Source: Syntrophomonadaceae bacterium (GTDB lineage Bacteria; Bacillota; Syntrophomonadia; Syntrophomonadales; Syntrophomonadaceae). Taken from it: a DNA stretch of 21,252 nucleotides. The translations under genes were made by a program, and so were the position numbers. The notes below the pieces were generated by a model that saw nothing but the letters and a program-made list of their open reading frames with translations, did no database searches and had not been told where the DNA came from. The DNA lies in contig JAQUBU010000009.1 of assembly GCA_028686565.1 (NCBI GenBank), forward strand, positions 1 to 21,252, given 5' to 3'. Of this stretch, positions 5,947 through 13,576 are shown in pieces (the first letter of the stretch is position 1; every line of letters starts with the position of its first letter).

Positions 5947-7401
5947 CTAATGAGACTGTTTAATCATATTTATTGATTGTTCCAGACGGCGCAATAATTC
6001 TTTATAGCCCCAGAACGTCACCATCAATGGCAGGTCCGGGCCATGCGACCGGCCGCTCAAAGCACAGCGTACAGGCATGAATACATTTTTAGGTTTTAGC
6101 TTCAGTTCCTTGGTAAGGCCTTTTAGATAGGCTTTGACTTCGTCTGCCTGCATGGATTCCCGCAATCCATCACGAAATGCTTCCAGAACCGCCAAAACAC
6201 CTTCTTCATTAAGCAATTGTTTAGCTTCATTTTCATAAGTTAATTCACCCAGAAAAACCTCTGCTTCTTGCCTTATATCACTCAAAGCAACCAGATGGTC
6301 GCGAACTGCAAGGACCATCAATTCATAGCGATAGTCTTCCAGTTCTTTCAGCTGCTCCTTCCAGTTCGAATCCTCCAGATAAGGCTTAACCATAACTGCC
6401 AGTTCCTGAATCCCCAATTTTTTGATATACTGCTGGTTCAGCCAGTTAAGTTTATCCAAATCAAAAACTGCAGGGTTCTTGGCTACTCTATCCAGAGTAA
6501 AGGCTGCTATAATCTCAGCCGGCAACAGGATTTCCTCTTCACCCTCAGGCGACCAGCCCATAAGAGACAAAAAATTAAACAGTGCTTCGGGGAGATAGCC
6601 CATTCGGCGATATTGGATAAGTGAAGTAGCCCCGTGCCGCTTGCTCATCTTCTGCCGGTCACTGCCTAAAATGAGCGATATGTGGGCAAATTGGGGACGA
6701 TTTAGCTTTAGGGCATCATAAAGCGCCAACTGACGCGGGGTATTCGATAAATGTTCCTCGGCTCTAATTACATGGCTTATTCCCATCAAAACATCATCAA
6801 TAACTACTGCAAAATTATAAGTCGGTATTCCATCTGATTTTACAATGATAAAATCCCCGATATCTTCACTGGCAAAGCTTACCTTCCCTCTTACCAGATC
6901 ATCAACAATATATTCTTCGCAAGGCGGTATCCGGAAACGGACTGCAGGCTTGATTCCCTGAGCTAATTTTGCTTTTTTCTCTGCAGCACTCAAATCGCGG
7001 CACTTGCCTGAATATTTTTGCATCTCCCCGCTGGCGAGCAAATTCTTTCTCTCTTCCTCCAACTCTTCTTCAGTACAAAAACAGTAATATGCCTGTCCTG
7101 ATTCAAGTAATTGCCGGGTATATTTTTGATATATCTCCAGACGTTCAGTTTGCCGATACGGGCCGTTTTCACCTGGTATGTCTATACCTTCCTCCCATTC
7201 CAGTCCCAGCCAGTGCAAGGATTCAATAATTTCATCTTCATATTCGCGGCGGGATCTCTCCAGATCGGTGTCTTCTATCCGCAAAACCATTTTGCCACCC
7301 TGGTGGGCAGCAAATAAATAATTAAATAATGCGGAACGCGCTCCCCCAATATGTAATGGCCCAGTTGGACTTGGTGCAAATCTTACTACAATCTTGTTCA
7401 T
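5947..7401 (-). CDS. gltX: glutamyl-tRNA synthetase
   Basis: This class I synthetase charges tRNA-Glu; in many Bacillota it also mischarges tRNA-Gln for later amidation. The 484-aa protein begins MNKIVVRFAPSPTGPLHIGG, with HIGG at 17-20. A zinc-type cluster C107, C109, C134 follows (CFCTEEE ... YSGKC), and KMSKR is at 251-255. The C-terminal anticodon-binding part is helical and ends near PVRCALSGRSHGPDLPLMV. I placed the start at the internal ATG at 7401 because GGGAGG lies 5 nt before it and family homology begins there; a reading 14 codons longer has no support. It stands 132 nt after ispF and before the repeat-rich gap leading to the cysE T-box. Confidence 0.95.
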   Translation of the reverse strand: MNKIVVRFAPSPTGPLHIGGARSALFNYLFAAHQGGKMVLRIEDTDLERSRREYEDEIIESLHWLGLEWEEGIDIPGENGPYRQTERLEIYQKYTRQLLESGQAYYCFCTEEELEEERKNLLASGEMQKYSGKCRDLSAAEKKAKLAQGIKPAVRFRIPPCEEYIVDDLVRGKVSFASEDIGDFIIVKSDGIPTYNFAVVIDDVLMGISHVIRAEEHLSNTPRQLALYDALKLNRPQFAHISLILGSDRQKMSKRHGATSLIQYRRMGYLPEALFNFLSLMGWSPEGEEEILLPAEIIAAFTLDRVAKNPAVFDLDKLNWLNQQYIKKLGIQELAVMVKPYLEDSNWKEQLKELEDYRYELMVLAVRDHLVALSDIRQEAEVFLGELTYENEAKQLLNEEGVLAVLEAFRDGLRESMQADEVKAYLKGLTKELKLKPKNVFMPVRCALSGRSHGPDLPLMVTFWGYKELLRRLEQSINMIKQSH

Positions 7402-7533
7402 GTTTTTCCTCCCTATTACGAAAATAAGTATTAATAAAATCAACCAGGAGTTTTCGCTCCTTATATTTACAAAAGTAATATTAATTTATTTTAAGCAAAT
7501 CTGCTTGCTTGTACATCCTTTCCATAGACAGGG

Positions 7534-8001
7534 TTAGTCGATTAAAACTATAGCCTGAGCTGATATACCTTCTTTGCGGCCTTCAAAGCCCAGTTGTTCA
7601 GTTGTAGTAGCTTTAACATTAACCTGCTGTACAGCCAACCCCAATGTATTGGCAATATTCGCCCGCATTCCGTTAATATGGGGTGCCAGTCGGGGTTCCT
7701 GGGCAACTATGGTGCTGTCAATATTAACCACCGCATAACCTGCTTCTTTGAGCTTATGCCCTACTTTCTTCAGAAGCAACATACTATTTATGTTCTTATA
7801 CTGATTATCGGAGTCGGGGAAATGGTGTCCTATATCCCCCAAAGCCGCTGCACCCAACAAAGCGTCACATATGGCATGTAATAGAACATCAGCATCGGAA
7901 TGTCCCAAAAGTCCTAATGAATGCGGAATTTGCACTCCTCCCAGAACCAGCTTGCGTCCTTCTGCCAAGCGATGCACATCATATCCACAACCTATTCGCA
8001 C
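7534..8001 (-). CDS. ispF: 2-C-methyl-D-erythritol 2,4-cyclodiphosphate synthase
   Basis: IspF catalyses ring closure to 2-C-methyl-D-erythritol 2,4-cyclodiphosphate in the MEP isoprenoid pathway. It is a trimer with a metal bound by Asp and two His. I chose the GTG at 8001. With it the metal ligands fall at D8, H10 and H42, exactly the numbering of E. coli IspF, and GGGGGAGG lies 8 nt upstream. An ATG six codons earlier would place that ribosome binding site inside the gene. Further motifs are GHSDADVLLHAICDALLGAA, GDIGHHFPDSD and the C-terminal KATTTEQLGFEGRKEG. It lies 149 nt after ispD, the preceding pathway gene. Confidence 0.95.
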   Translation of the reverse strand: MRIGCGYDVHRLAEGRKLVLGGVQIPHSLGLLGHSDADVLLHAICDALLGAAALGDIGHHFPDSDNQYKNINSMLLLKKVGHKLKEAGYAVVNIDSTIVAQEPRLAPHINGMRANIANTLGLAVQQVNVKATTTEQLGFEGRKEGISAQAIVLID

Positions 8002-8009
8002 TAAAAGAT

Positions 8010-8017
8010 CCTCCCCC
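8010..8017 (-). promoter_or_regulatory. ribosome binding site that sets the ispF start
   Basis: GGGGGAGG on the minus strand sits 8 nt before the GTG at 8001. It overlaps an upstream ATG (8017-8019) that would otherwise be taken as the start, so the GTG is the better choice. Confidence 0.8.
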
Positions 8018-8150
8018 ATTAAGGATAATTCATAATTTTGAATTGATTTTCTCTTTGATAAAATATGTAATGAGAAATGCGCAACATTTCTCCGATAATC
8101 AATATTAAGATTTTGAAATTCAAATTTTGCTTGGCATTGCCGTCAAGTAT

Positions 8151-8840
8151 TTATGATTTAATTAAACCTTTGGCAATTAACATATCCTCCGGAGTGGTAA
8201 TTTTAATATTAAAATAATCTCCGGTAACTACTTTGACTCTGCCTATGTATTTTTCGAAAAGTCCAGCATCATCTGTTACTAACAAGCCCTCTTCATAAGC
8301 ATTTGCGTATGCTTCGCAGAGTTCCGCATACTTGAAAATCTGGGGAGTTTGCACCGCAATAATACTGGCCCTGTCCAGAGTTTGCCTCACAAAACCATCG
8401 CGGTCCACATTTTTCAGGGTATCCTTAACCGCTACCCCGGGGATAGCAGCTCCCCATTCCCTGGCTTCCCGCAGTAATTCCTCTATCAGCATGGCACTAA
8501 TAAAAGGCCGGGCACCATCGTGCACAGCCACAAAAGCGGTGTCATTGCCAAGCTGCTTCAGACCGGCCCATATTGAGTCCTGTCTTTCTTTTCCTCCTGC
8601 TATGACTTTATTTACTTTCTTATACCCGTATTTTTTAACAATCTCTCGCTCACAGTACTCAACTTCCTGAGCACTAGCAACTATGACAATCTTCTCAACC
8701 AAATCTGATTTCTCAAAAACATCCAGCGAATAGGTTAATAAAGGACGGGATTTGAGCAGCATATACTGCTTGTTTATTTTCTTTCCCATCCGGCTTCCGG
8801 CACCAGCGGCCGCTATAACAACCCGAAGGTTGTCATCCAT
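8151..8840 (-). CDS. ispD: 2-C-methyl-D-erythritol 4-phosphate cytidylyltransferase
   Basis: IspD transfers CMP from CTP to methylerythritol phosphate, two steps before IspF in the MEP pathway. The 229-aa protein is of normal length. It shows the nucleotide-binding start VVIAAAGAGSRMGKKINKQY (7-26), GGKERQDSIWAGL, the VHDGARPFIS motif, the TPQIFKY block and the terminal TDDAGLFE and GDYFNIKITTPEDM motifs. Its start overlaps the yacL stop by 8 nt, so the two are coupled. A small perfect hairpin (8072-8092) lies between it and ispF. Confidence 0.95.
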   Translation of the reverse strand: MDDNLRVVIAAAGAGSRMGKKINKQYMLLKSRPLLTYSLDVFEKSDLVEKIVIVASAQEVEYCEREIVKKYGYKKVNKVIAGGKERQDSIWAGLKQLGNDTAFVAVHDGARPFISAMLIEELLREAREWGAAIPGVAVKDTLKNVDRDGFVRQTLDRASIIAVQTPQIFKYAELCEAYANAYEEGLLVTDDAGLFEKYIGRVKVVTGDYFNIKITTPEDMLIAKGLIKS

Positions 8841-9939
8841 ATATATTCACCTCTTGCACATCCCTTAAAGACTGATTAATGCTGATAGACTTTTCTTCCT
8901 TGAGCTTGCGCGTAAAAATCATTCGTCCGGCTGCCGTTTGAAAGACACTGGTTACCATCACTTCAAGATCATTACCTATGTCATTAATAGCATCCTCAAC
9001 TACTACCATGGTTCCGTCTTCCAGATAACCCACACCCTGCCCGTTCTCCTTACCTTCTCTAACGATACTGGTGTGCATGGTTTCACCCGGATATACCATA
9101 ACTTTTACGGCATTTGTCAATTCATTTATGTTTAATACTTTAATTCCTTGCAATTCAGCAACCTTATTCAGATTATAGTCATTGGTAATAATAGCAGCAT
9201 CAATCTGTTTACAGAGACGTATTAATTTTGCATCTACTTCTCGTTCTTCCCAAATGTCTGGTTCAATTATATCAATTTTTACGCGGGGATGTTTCTGCAT
9301 TTTAGCTAATAGTTCCAAACCGCGTCTTCCTTTATTACGCCTGACATTATCGGAAGAATCAGCAATATGCTGTAGCTCTTCAATAACAAAAGTTGGTACA
9401 ATTAAAGTCCCTTCCAGAAAATTAGCCAGATAAACATCTAAAATCCGCCCATCAATTATTGCACTGGTATCAAGAACCTTACCGGAGATAAATGCTGACG
9501 CACCCTGCTTTTGGTTAAGCTCCATATTGGGAAATATCTTCAGCAAATCATTGGATCGGCGTAATCCAATTTTTAAGCCTGACAAGCTTGTAAACACAAA
9601 AACCCCAAGTGTTAAATATTTCCCCACCCCATCAATCACCGAGAGTGGATAGCTGCATAAAACCCCTGTTACAATACCCAACAGCAAACCCAGAGTTCCT
9701 CCTAAGAGGGTTTGCAGCGAAGTATTGTCCAGATAGCAATCAAAGGATTCCTGAATCTGCATAACACCGGACATAGTAATCTTGGACACTAAAGCAAAAC
9801 ATAGAAAAGCCGCTAAACCCAGTCCAATTCTCCAGGTTGTTGTAAGCCCAAAATAATAATACGCGATATATGCTATCCAGATTCCAAAAATAAGTGCAAT
9901 AACCAGCAAACTCCTGGGTATGTTTCTCCTGATATACAT
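8833..9939 (-). CDS. yacL: YacL-type membrane-anchored PIN/TRAM-domain protein
   Basis: This belongs to the YacL family found next to disA/radA in Bacillota; its precise role is not established. Four hydrophobic segments (about 11-30, 37-55, 76-98, 106-124) anchor it in the membrane. A PIN nuclease-like domain follows (about 153-280), with the acidic residues expected at its active site: D157 and D163 (LDTSAIIDGR), E187/E188 (VIEEL), D236 and D254 (ITNDYN). A TRAM-like RNA-binding beta domain runs from about 284 to 345. The 368-aa length matches family members. Translation starts at an ATG with GGAGG 9 nt upstream, and that GGAGG is one arm of a 13-bp inverted repeat. Confidence 0.93.
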   Translation of the reverse strand: MYIRRNIPRSLLVIALIFGIWIAYIAYYYFGLTTTWRIGLGLAAFLCFALVSKITMSGVMQIQESFDCYLDNTSLQTLLGGTLGLLLGIVTGVLCSYPLSVIDGVGKYLTLGVFVFTSLSGLKIGLRRSNDLLKIFPNMELNQKQGASAFISGKVLDTSAIIDGRILDVYLANFLEGTLIVPTFVIEELQHIADSSDNVRRNKGRRGLELLAKMQKHPRVKIDIIEPDIWEEREVDAKLIRLCKQIDAAIITNDYNLNKVAELQGIKVLNINELTNAVKVMVYPGETMHTSIVREGKENGQGVGYLEDGTMVVVEDAINDIGNDLEVMVTSVFQTAAGRMIFTRKLKEEKSISINQSLRDVQEVNIYG

Positions 9940-9946
9940 AATTTCA

Positions 9947-9986
9947 CCTCCATATATAGATATTGATATTCTTCTATATATGGAGG
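9947..9986 (-). promoter_or_regulatory. 13-bp perfect inverted repeat containing the yacL ribosome binding site
   Basis: The arms at 9947-9959 and 9974-9986 are exact reverse complements (CCTCCATATATAG on the plus strand), separated by 14 nt. In the minus-strand transcript the 3' arm ends in the GGAGG used by yacL, so folding would hide the ribosome binding site. The 5' arm lies at the predicted transcript start. The motif ATATATGG occurs once more just upstream, overlapping the -10 region. It could be an RNA switch or thermometer, or a DNA operator. Confidence 0.7.
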
Positions 9987-9989
9987 ATA

Positions 9990-9998
9990 ATTATACCA
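9990..9998 (-). promoter_or_regulatory. extended -10 promoter for yacL-ispD-ispF
   Basis: TGGTATAAT on the minus strand is a perfect extended -10 element. No good -35 is present at 16-18 bp, which is usual for extended -10 promoters. Transcription would start near 9983, at the edge of the inverted repeat. Confidence 0.6.
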
Positions 9999-10049
9999 TA
10001 TATGATAATTTGTATATTTATTGAAGTATATTGCTAGCAACGTATTTTT

Positions 10050-11582
10050 CTATTTGGCCGAATTATTGATTAAACCAGGTCCTTTTGCCAGTTCAGGATT
10101 TACTGCAGAGCCTTCAGGTAACGAGTATTTAAGCGCACCTGAAGGACATCTGTTTATTGATCGAATTATTACTTCGGCCGGAGCAGCATCAATTTTTACC
10201 CACGGCCTGGCTTCGGGATCATAAATATGAGGGAAACGAGTGTAACATTGGGTGTCATGCATACAGCGGTGCGGGTCCCAATATACTATGATATCCTGGT
10301 TTTCATATTTTTTCTGATAATCCCCTTCGGGTGTTTTGGGTTGTTCACTGCTATCATTTATAAAATTCTGGTTAAGCAAATCTAAGTCGCCAGCCAGAAC
10401 CGCCTTGCCAAAGTCCGCACCAAATCCCTCTGCTTCTTCCATTTGCAATTTAGAAGGCTTAAATCTCCTTCTGAAACCTGGCAGAACATTCATACGCAGC
10501 ATCAATAATCGTTTTTCAATATTGGGTACCGCCTCACCGCTCCAACCATAGGCACCGAAAGCTGCTGCAACTATTCCATGATGAATAATAGGAGAGAGTT
10601 GGCTTAGCAAGTTCCATACCGGGGGTAGGGTGTCCTTATTGATGGTTGGGGAACCGATTAATAAACCCTGTGCATTTTCAATTTCGCCCAAAACATCCTC
10701 AAGTGAGCAATCCAGCAGGTTGAATACTTTCAGGTCAAAATCCCCGGCTTTTTCCAAGCCTTTCACTATCGCTTGAGCCATTTGTTCTGTATAGCCATAG
10801 GCAGTGTAGTAAGCTATCACTATTTTGGGACAGGTTTCCTTCTGAGTTGCTGGTGCAGCCCAGCTTCGATAGGTTTGCAGGTAATCAGCAAGATTGCGGC
10901 GTAAAACCGGCCCATGCCCCGGGCAGATAATCTCGATATCCAAATCCTTTATTCTATCCAGAGCTTTTATAACTTGAGGTTTAAACGGCCCCATAATCAT
11001 ATCAAAATAGTATTTGAATGCTGTACTGTAATCTTCTTTGATAAGGTCATCGAAAATTTGGGGGCTGGAATAGTGGCTGCCGAAAGAATCGCAAGTGAAT
11101 AGAATCTTGTCCTCAGCTAAATAACTGTATATTGAGTCAGGCCAGTGTAAAAGAGGGGCACCGATGAACTGGATGTTTTTGTCACCCAAACTAAGTTTAC
11201 TGCCTTGACCAACAGCCCTCGATTTAAAACTGCAATTGCATATTTCCTCAAGAAATTCAATTGCCGGAGGACTGCCAATTACGGTAAGCTCGGGGTTTAT
11301 TTCCAATAAACGATTAACCGACCCTGAATGATCCGGTTCGGTATGATTCAAAACCAGATAATCAATTTTTGATACACTCACAAGCTTCTCCAGGTCCTGC
11401 AAATACTCGTCAAAAAACCGGCTCTTTACAGTTTCAAGCAGAGCAGTTTTTTCACTCCCGATAATCAGGTATGAATTATAACTGGTACCATATTCGGTCT
11501 CCATTACAATATCGAATACACGCAAATTCGGGTCCTGCACCCCAACCCAGTAAACATTTTTTTTAACTGTTATTGCTTTCAT
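10050..11582 (-). CDS. fprA: flavodiiron protein with C-terminal YjdI-type Fe-S domain
   Basis: This is a cytoplasmic flavodiiron protein, a family that reduces O2 or NO to protect anaerobes. The metallo-beta-lactamase-like domain (about 1-245) has all diiron ligands: H80, E82, D84 and H85 in NHTEPDHSG, H146 (LLHWPDS), D165 (CDSFGSH) and H223 (CPGHGP). A flavodoxin-like FMN domain follows (about 253-400; YYTAYGYTEQMAQAI, GSPTINKDTLPP, AFGAYGWSGEA). Unusually, a third domain (about 428-490) resembles the small YjdI/Fer4_19 mono-cluster proteins, with CMHDTQC (C440, H442, C446) and RCPSGAL (C479). Normal members end near 400 residues. GGGGGAG precedes the ATG. It has its own promoter and interrupts the usual disA-yacL adjacency. 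The O2 versus NO preference cannot be read from sequence. Confidence 0.93.
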   Translation of the reverse strand: MKAITVKKNVYWVGVQDPNLRVFDIVMETEYGTSYNSYLIIGSEKTALLETVKSRFFDEYLQDLEKLVSVSKIDYLVLNHTEPDHSGSVNRLLEINPELTVIGSPPAIEFLEEICNCSFKSRAVGQGSKLSLGDKNIQFIGAPLLHWPDSIYSYLAEDKILFTCDSFGSHYSSPQIFDDLIKEDYSTAFKYYFDMIMGPFKPQVIKALDRIKDLDIEIICPGHGPVLRRNLADYLQTYRSWAAPATQKETCPKIVIAYYTAYGYTEQMAQAIVKGLEKAGDFDLKVFNLLDCSLEDVLGEIENAQGLLIGSPTINKDTLPPVWNLLSQLSPIIHHGIVAAAFGAYGWSGEAVPNIEKRLLMLRMNVLPGFRRRFKPSKLQMEEAEGFGADFGKAVLAGDLDLLNQNFINDSSEQPKTPEGDYQKKYENQDIIVYWDPHRCMHDTQCYTRFPHIYDPEARPWVKIDAAPAEVIIRSINRCPSGALKYSLPEGSAVNPELAKGPGLINNSAK

Positions 11583-11619
11583 AATACTCCCCCTTTCTCA
11601 GTAGCCTAAATCTTGTTCT

Positions 11620-11657
11620 CTTTGTTACATAATATGTTAATTCTTGCTTTGTTACAA
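11620..11657 (-). promoter_or_regulatory. promoter of the flavodiiron gene with flanking direct repeats
   Basis: On the minus strand TTGTAA (11652-11657) and TATTAT (11629-11634) are 17 bp apart. A 10-bp direct repeat TGTAACAAAG occurs twice, once over the -35 and once just past the -10 (27 bp apart). Each copy contains the half-site GTAAC, and the first is part of the palindrome TTGTAACAA. Their placement suggests binding of a regulator at the promoter; the regulator is unknown. Confidence 0.55.
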
Positions 11658-11754
11658 GTTACCATATACTATCATCAGCATGAGAAAGCATCATATTGGT
11701 TGGCAAGCAAGTACGGTTCTGTCTTTCAGACCTCTCGTCCCCTATCCAGCTTTA

Positions 11755-11784
11755 TTGACAAAGCGCAAAAGCAAAGGCTATAAT
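11755..11784 (+). promoter_or_regulatory. consensus promoter for the small Cys-rich protein gene
   Basis: TTGACA (11755-11760) and TATAAT (11779-11784) match perfectly, with an 18-bp spacer. Transcription would start near 11791, giving a leader of about 165 nt that is nearly filled by repeat copy C. Confidence 0.8.
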
Positions 11785-11800
11785 TTTTATAATAAGGTGA

Positions 11801-11930
11801 AACGATATTCATTGTTCTTTAAATGTTGAGGATTCCTATTAACAAAACAGGCGGCGGTTTTTTCTAATCCCCGCCTCGTTGTTGCGGTACGGAAGAAAAT
11901 GCTTTGCAGTTTCTTCCGCTGCTTAAAAAT
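11801..11930 (+). repeat. structured leader repeat, copy C (upstream of the small Cys-rich gene)
   Basis: This is the third copy of the element also seen upstream of sigH and rlmB, here read on the plus strand. In order it has TTCTTTAAA, TTCCTATTAACAAAACAG, a GGCGG/CCGCC stem-loop, CCTCGTTG, and the main hairpin (11890-11902 with 11906-11918, 13 bp with one mismatch, loop TTT). GCTGCTTAAA follows. The GGCGG/CCGCC stem corresponds to GGCAG/CTGCC in copy B, a paired change. It begins about 10 nt after the predicted transcript start and ends about 27 nt before the start codon. Confidence 0.7.
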
Positions 11931-11957
11931 CACATAAAAAGGGGGGCAAGTCTTTTT

Positions 11958-12356
11958 ATGAAGGACTTGATTTGTGATGAGTTTCAAAATGTGGTTGGTG
12001 ACCTTTTAATAAGGCATCGCAGTATCTTAGATATACTCTCCAAGCTTTCCGAAGCCACCTGTCGGGTCAATCGTTCCGTTACCAAGTCAGTCACTGACTG
12101 CGGTTGCCTATCAATTCAGGCAGAAAAACTGCAATTTTCAGAACATATTAATACGTTTGAGGACTTGCGCAATTATCTTGATAATCATTTACACGGCAAG
12201 CTTTGTCCAAGTTGTGAAGAAATCGTAATAAATGAATTGGGGAAACTGCTCTTTTATACCGCAGCTCTGTGCAATACCCTGGATATCAGTCTTTACGATG
12301 TTTTCATCAAGGAATACAAAAAAGCTTCGGCTCTGGGCATCTTTAACATGACTTGA
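11958..12356 (+). CDS. small Cys-rich helical protein of unknown function
   Basis: This is the only plus-strand gene supported in the window. I start it at the ATG at 11958, with GGGGGG about 13 nt upstream; an in-frame ATG 18 codons earlier falls in the leader hairpin and encodes no recognisable sequence. The 132-aa product looks mostly helical, with no signal peptide. It has two cysteine pairs, CGC (C48, C50) and CPSC (C83, C86), plausible metal ligands. Its C-terminal half (about 92-125, ELGKLLFYTAALCNTLDISLYDVF) resembles the helix pattern of MazG-type nucleotide pyrophosphohydrolases, but I do not see their full acidic metal-binding motif. I recall similar Clostridia proteins carried under a DUF label (possibly DUF1573), without a function. 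It is flanked by its own promoter and terminator. Confidence 0.8.
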   Translation: MKDLICDEFQNVVGDLLIRHRSILDILSKLSEATCRVNRSVTKSVTDCGCLSIQAEKLQFSEHINTFEDLRNYLDNHLHGKLCPSCEEIVINELGKLLFYTAALCNTLDISLYDVFIKEYKKASALGIFNMT

Positions 12357-12368
12357 GCAAATAAAAAG

Positions 12369-12391
12369 ACCGCTGCAAAGCGGTTTTTTTT
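12369..12391 (+). terminator. intrinsic terminator, probably bidirectional
   Basis: ACCGCT pairs with AGCGGT around the loop GCAA and is followed by T7. It lies 13 nt after the stop of the small Cys-rich gene. Read on the minus strand the same hairpin is followed by CTTTTTATTT, so it can also end the convergent ctsR-to-disA transcript. Confidence 0.88.
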
Positions 12392-12496
12392 GCTTTATGG
12401 CGATTGCTAAAAAATGAGAAGTGCTGGATAAAATAATTAGCTATTGATATAGATTTTGGATTTAATTATTAGTCATCCATCATTTATTTAAGATTT

Positions 12497-13570
12497 CTAA
12501 AGCATGTACTCTAAAAGCAGCTGCTCCTGCATTCGCTTTAGCCCTATCTTTATAGAACGGGCTCTGACCTCGCCGATACCTTCGACATCATCCAGTTCTT
12601 CTATACTGGCGCGTAATATATGACCCAGCAAGCCAAAACGACTTACCAGATTTTCGATAATTGATATCGGAATTCGGGGAAGTTTATGCAGCATCCGGTA
12701 GCCGCGCGAAGATATTTGTTGGTCCAGATGGCTGCTGCTGGTACCCAATGATAGTATCCGGGCAATAAATACCGCATCGGAAATATCTTCTTCAAATGCT
12801 TTTCTCATGCTGTTCATCAATTCCTGGGGTGCTTTATCATGGGTGTTGGAATAATCCTGAATTATAAACAATGCTTCTTCTTCTACACTGGCAATCATTT
12901 CATCCAATTGCATCTTTACCAGCCTGCCTTCAGTACCCAGTTCAACTATATAGTTTTCGATCTCGGCTGCTATATTGAGTACTTTAAGACTGCGTCTGAT
13001 AACTTTACAAACTTCAGAGACTGTTACCATATCTTCGAATTCCAGTCCTCCCAAACGCTGGAGTTCCCTAAGCAGAACATTACGGTATTTTTCCAGTGTC
13101 TGTAAGGCTTGATTCGCTTTGACCAGGATAGATGCCAGGTCACGCAAGCGAAATACTATGTTCCCTTGATATAACGTAACCACCTTGCGGCGCTGAGATA
13201 TGGCAACTACCAGCTGACCGGTTTGGCGAGCCAATCTTTCCGCAGTACGATGGCGAATACCAGTTTCATCAGAATTAATCGAGGAATCTGGGTCCATTTG
13301 TGCATTGGCAACTACTATCCGGGAAGCATCATTATTGGTGATTATTGCTCCATCCATCTTGGCCAGTTCATAAAGCCGGGAGGGCGTGAACTCACAGTCA
13401 AGATGAAAGCCTCCACTCAAGAGGCTCATAACCTCAGGTGAATCACCTACTACTATTAGTCCGCCCGTATCTGCATGCAGTACATTTTCAATTCCCAACC
13501 TGAATACAGTCCCTGGGGCCATCATTTGTAAGTACTTTTTGAATATTCCGCTATAAATCTTCTCTTCCAT
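12497..13570 (-). CDS. disA: DNA integrity scanning protein, diadenylate cyclase DisA
   Basis: DisA makes the second messenger c-di-AMP from two ATP and scans DNA as an octamer, pausing at branched structures. The N-terminal DAC domain (about 1-140) has the catalytic DGA (73-75) and the RHR motif (106-108, in TGIRHRTAERLARQ). A helical linker follows, then a RuvA-like helix-hairpin-helix DNA-binding region at the C-terminus (about 293-345, with DDVEGIGEVRA). The 357-aa length matches the family. It starts 6 nt after the radA stop, with GGAGG overlapping the end of radA, so the two are translationally linked. Confidence 0.97.
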   Translation of the reverse strand: MEEKIYSGIFKKYLQMMAPGTVFRLGIENVLHADTGGLIVVGDSPEVMSLLSGGFHLDCEFTPSRLYELAKMDGAIITNNDASRIVVANAQMDPDSSINSDETGIRHRTAERLARQTGQLVVAISQRRKVVTLYQGNIVFRLRDLASILVKANQALQTLEKYRNVLLRELQRLGGLEFEDMVTVSEVCKVIRRSLKVLNIAAEIENYIVELGTEGRLVKMQLDEMIASVEEEALFIIQDYSNTHDKAPQELMNSMRKAFEEDISDAVFIARILSLGTSSSHLDQQISSRGYRMLHKLPRIPISIIENLVSRFGLLGHILRASIEELDDVEGIGEVRARSIKIGLKRMQEQLLLEYML

Positions 13571-13576
13571 CCCGGA

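Noticed and set aside
7402..7443. Longer gltX reading with 14 extra residues
   Set aside because: The internal ATG at 7401 has GGGAGG at proper spacing and starts the conserved family N-terminus.
8072..8092. Perfect 8-bp hairpin (GAGAAATG/CATTTCTC, 5-nt loop) between ispD and ispF as a terminator
   Set aside because: No T-run follows on either strand; it may be a processing or stability hairpin, but nothing supports a call.
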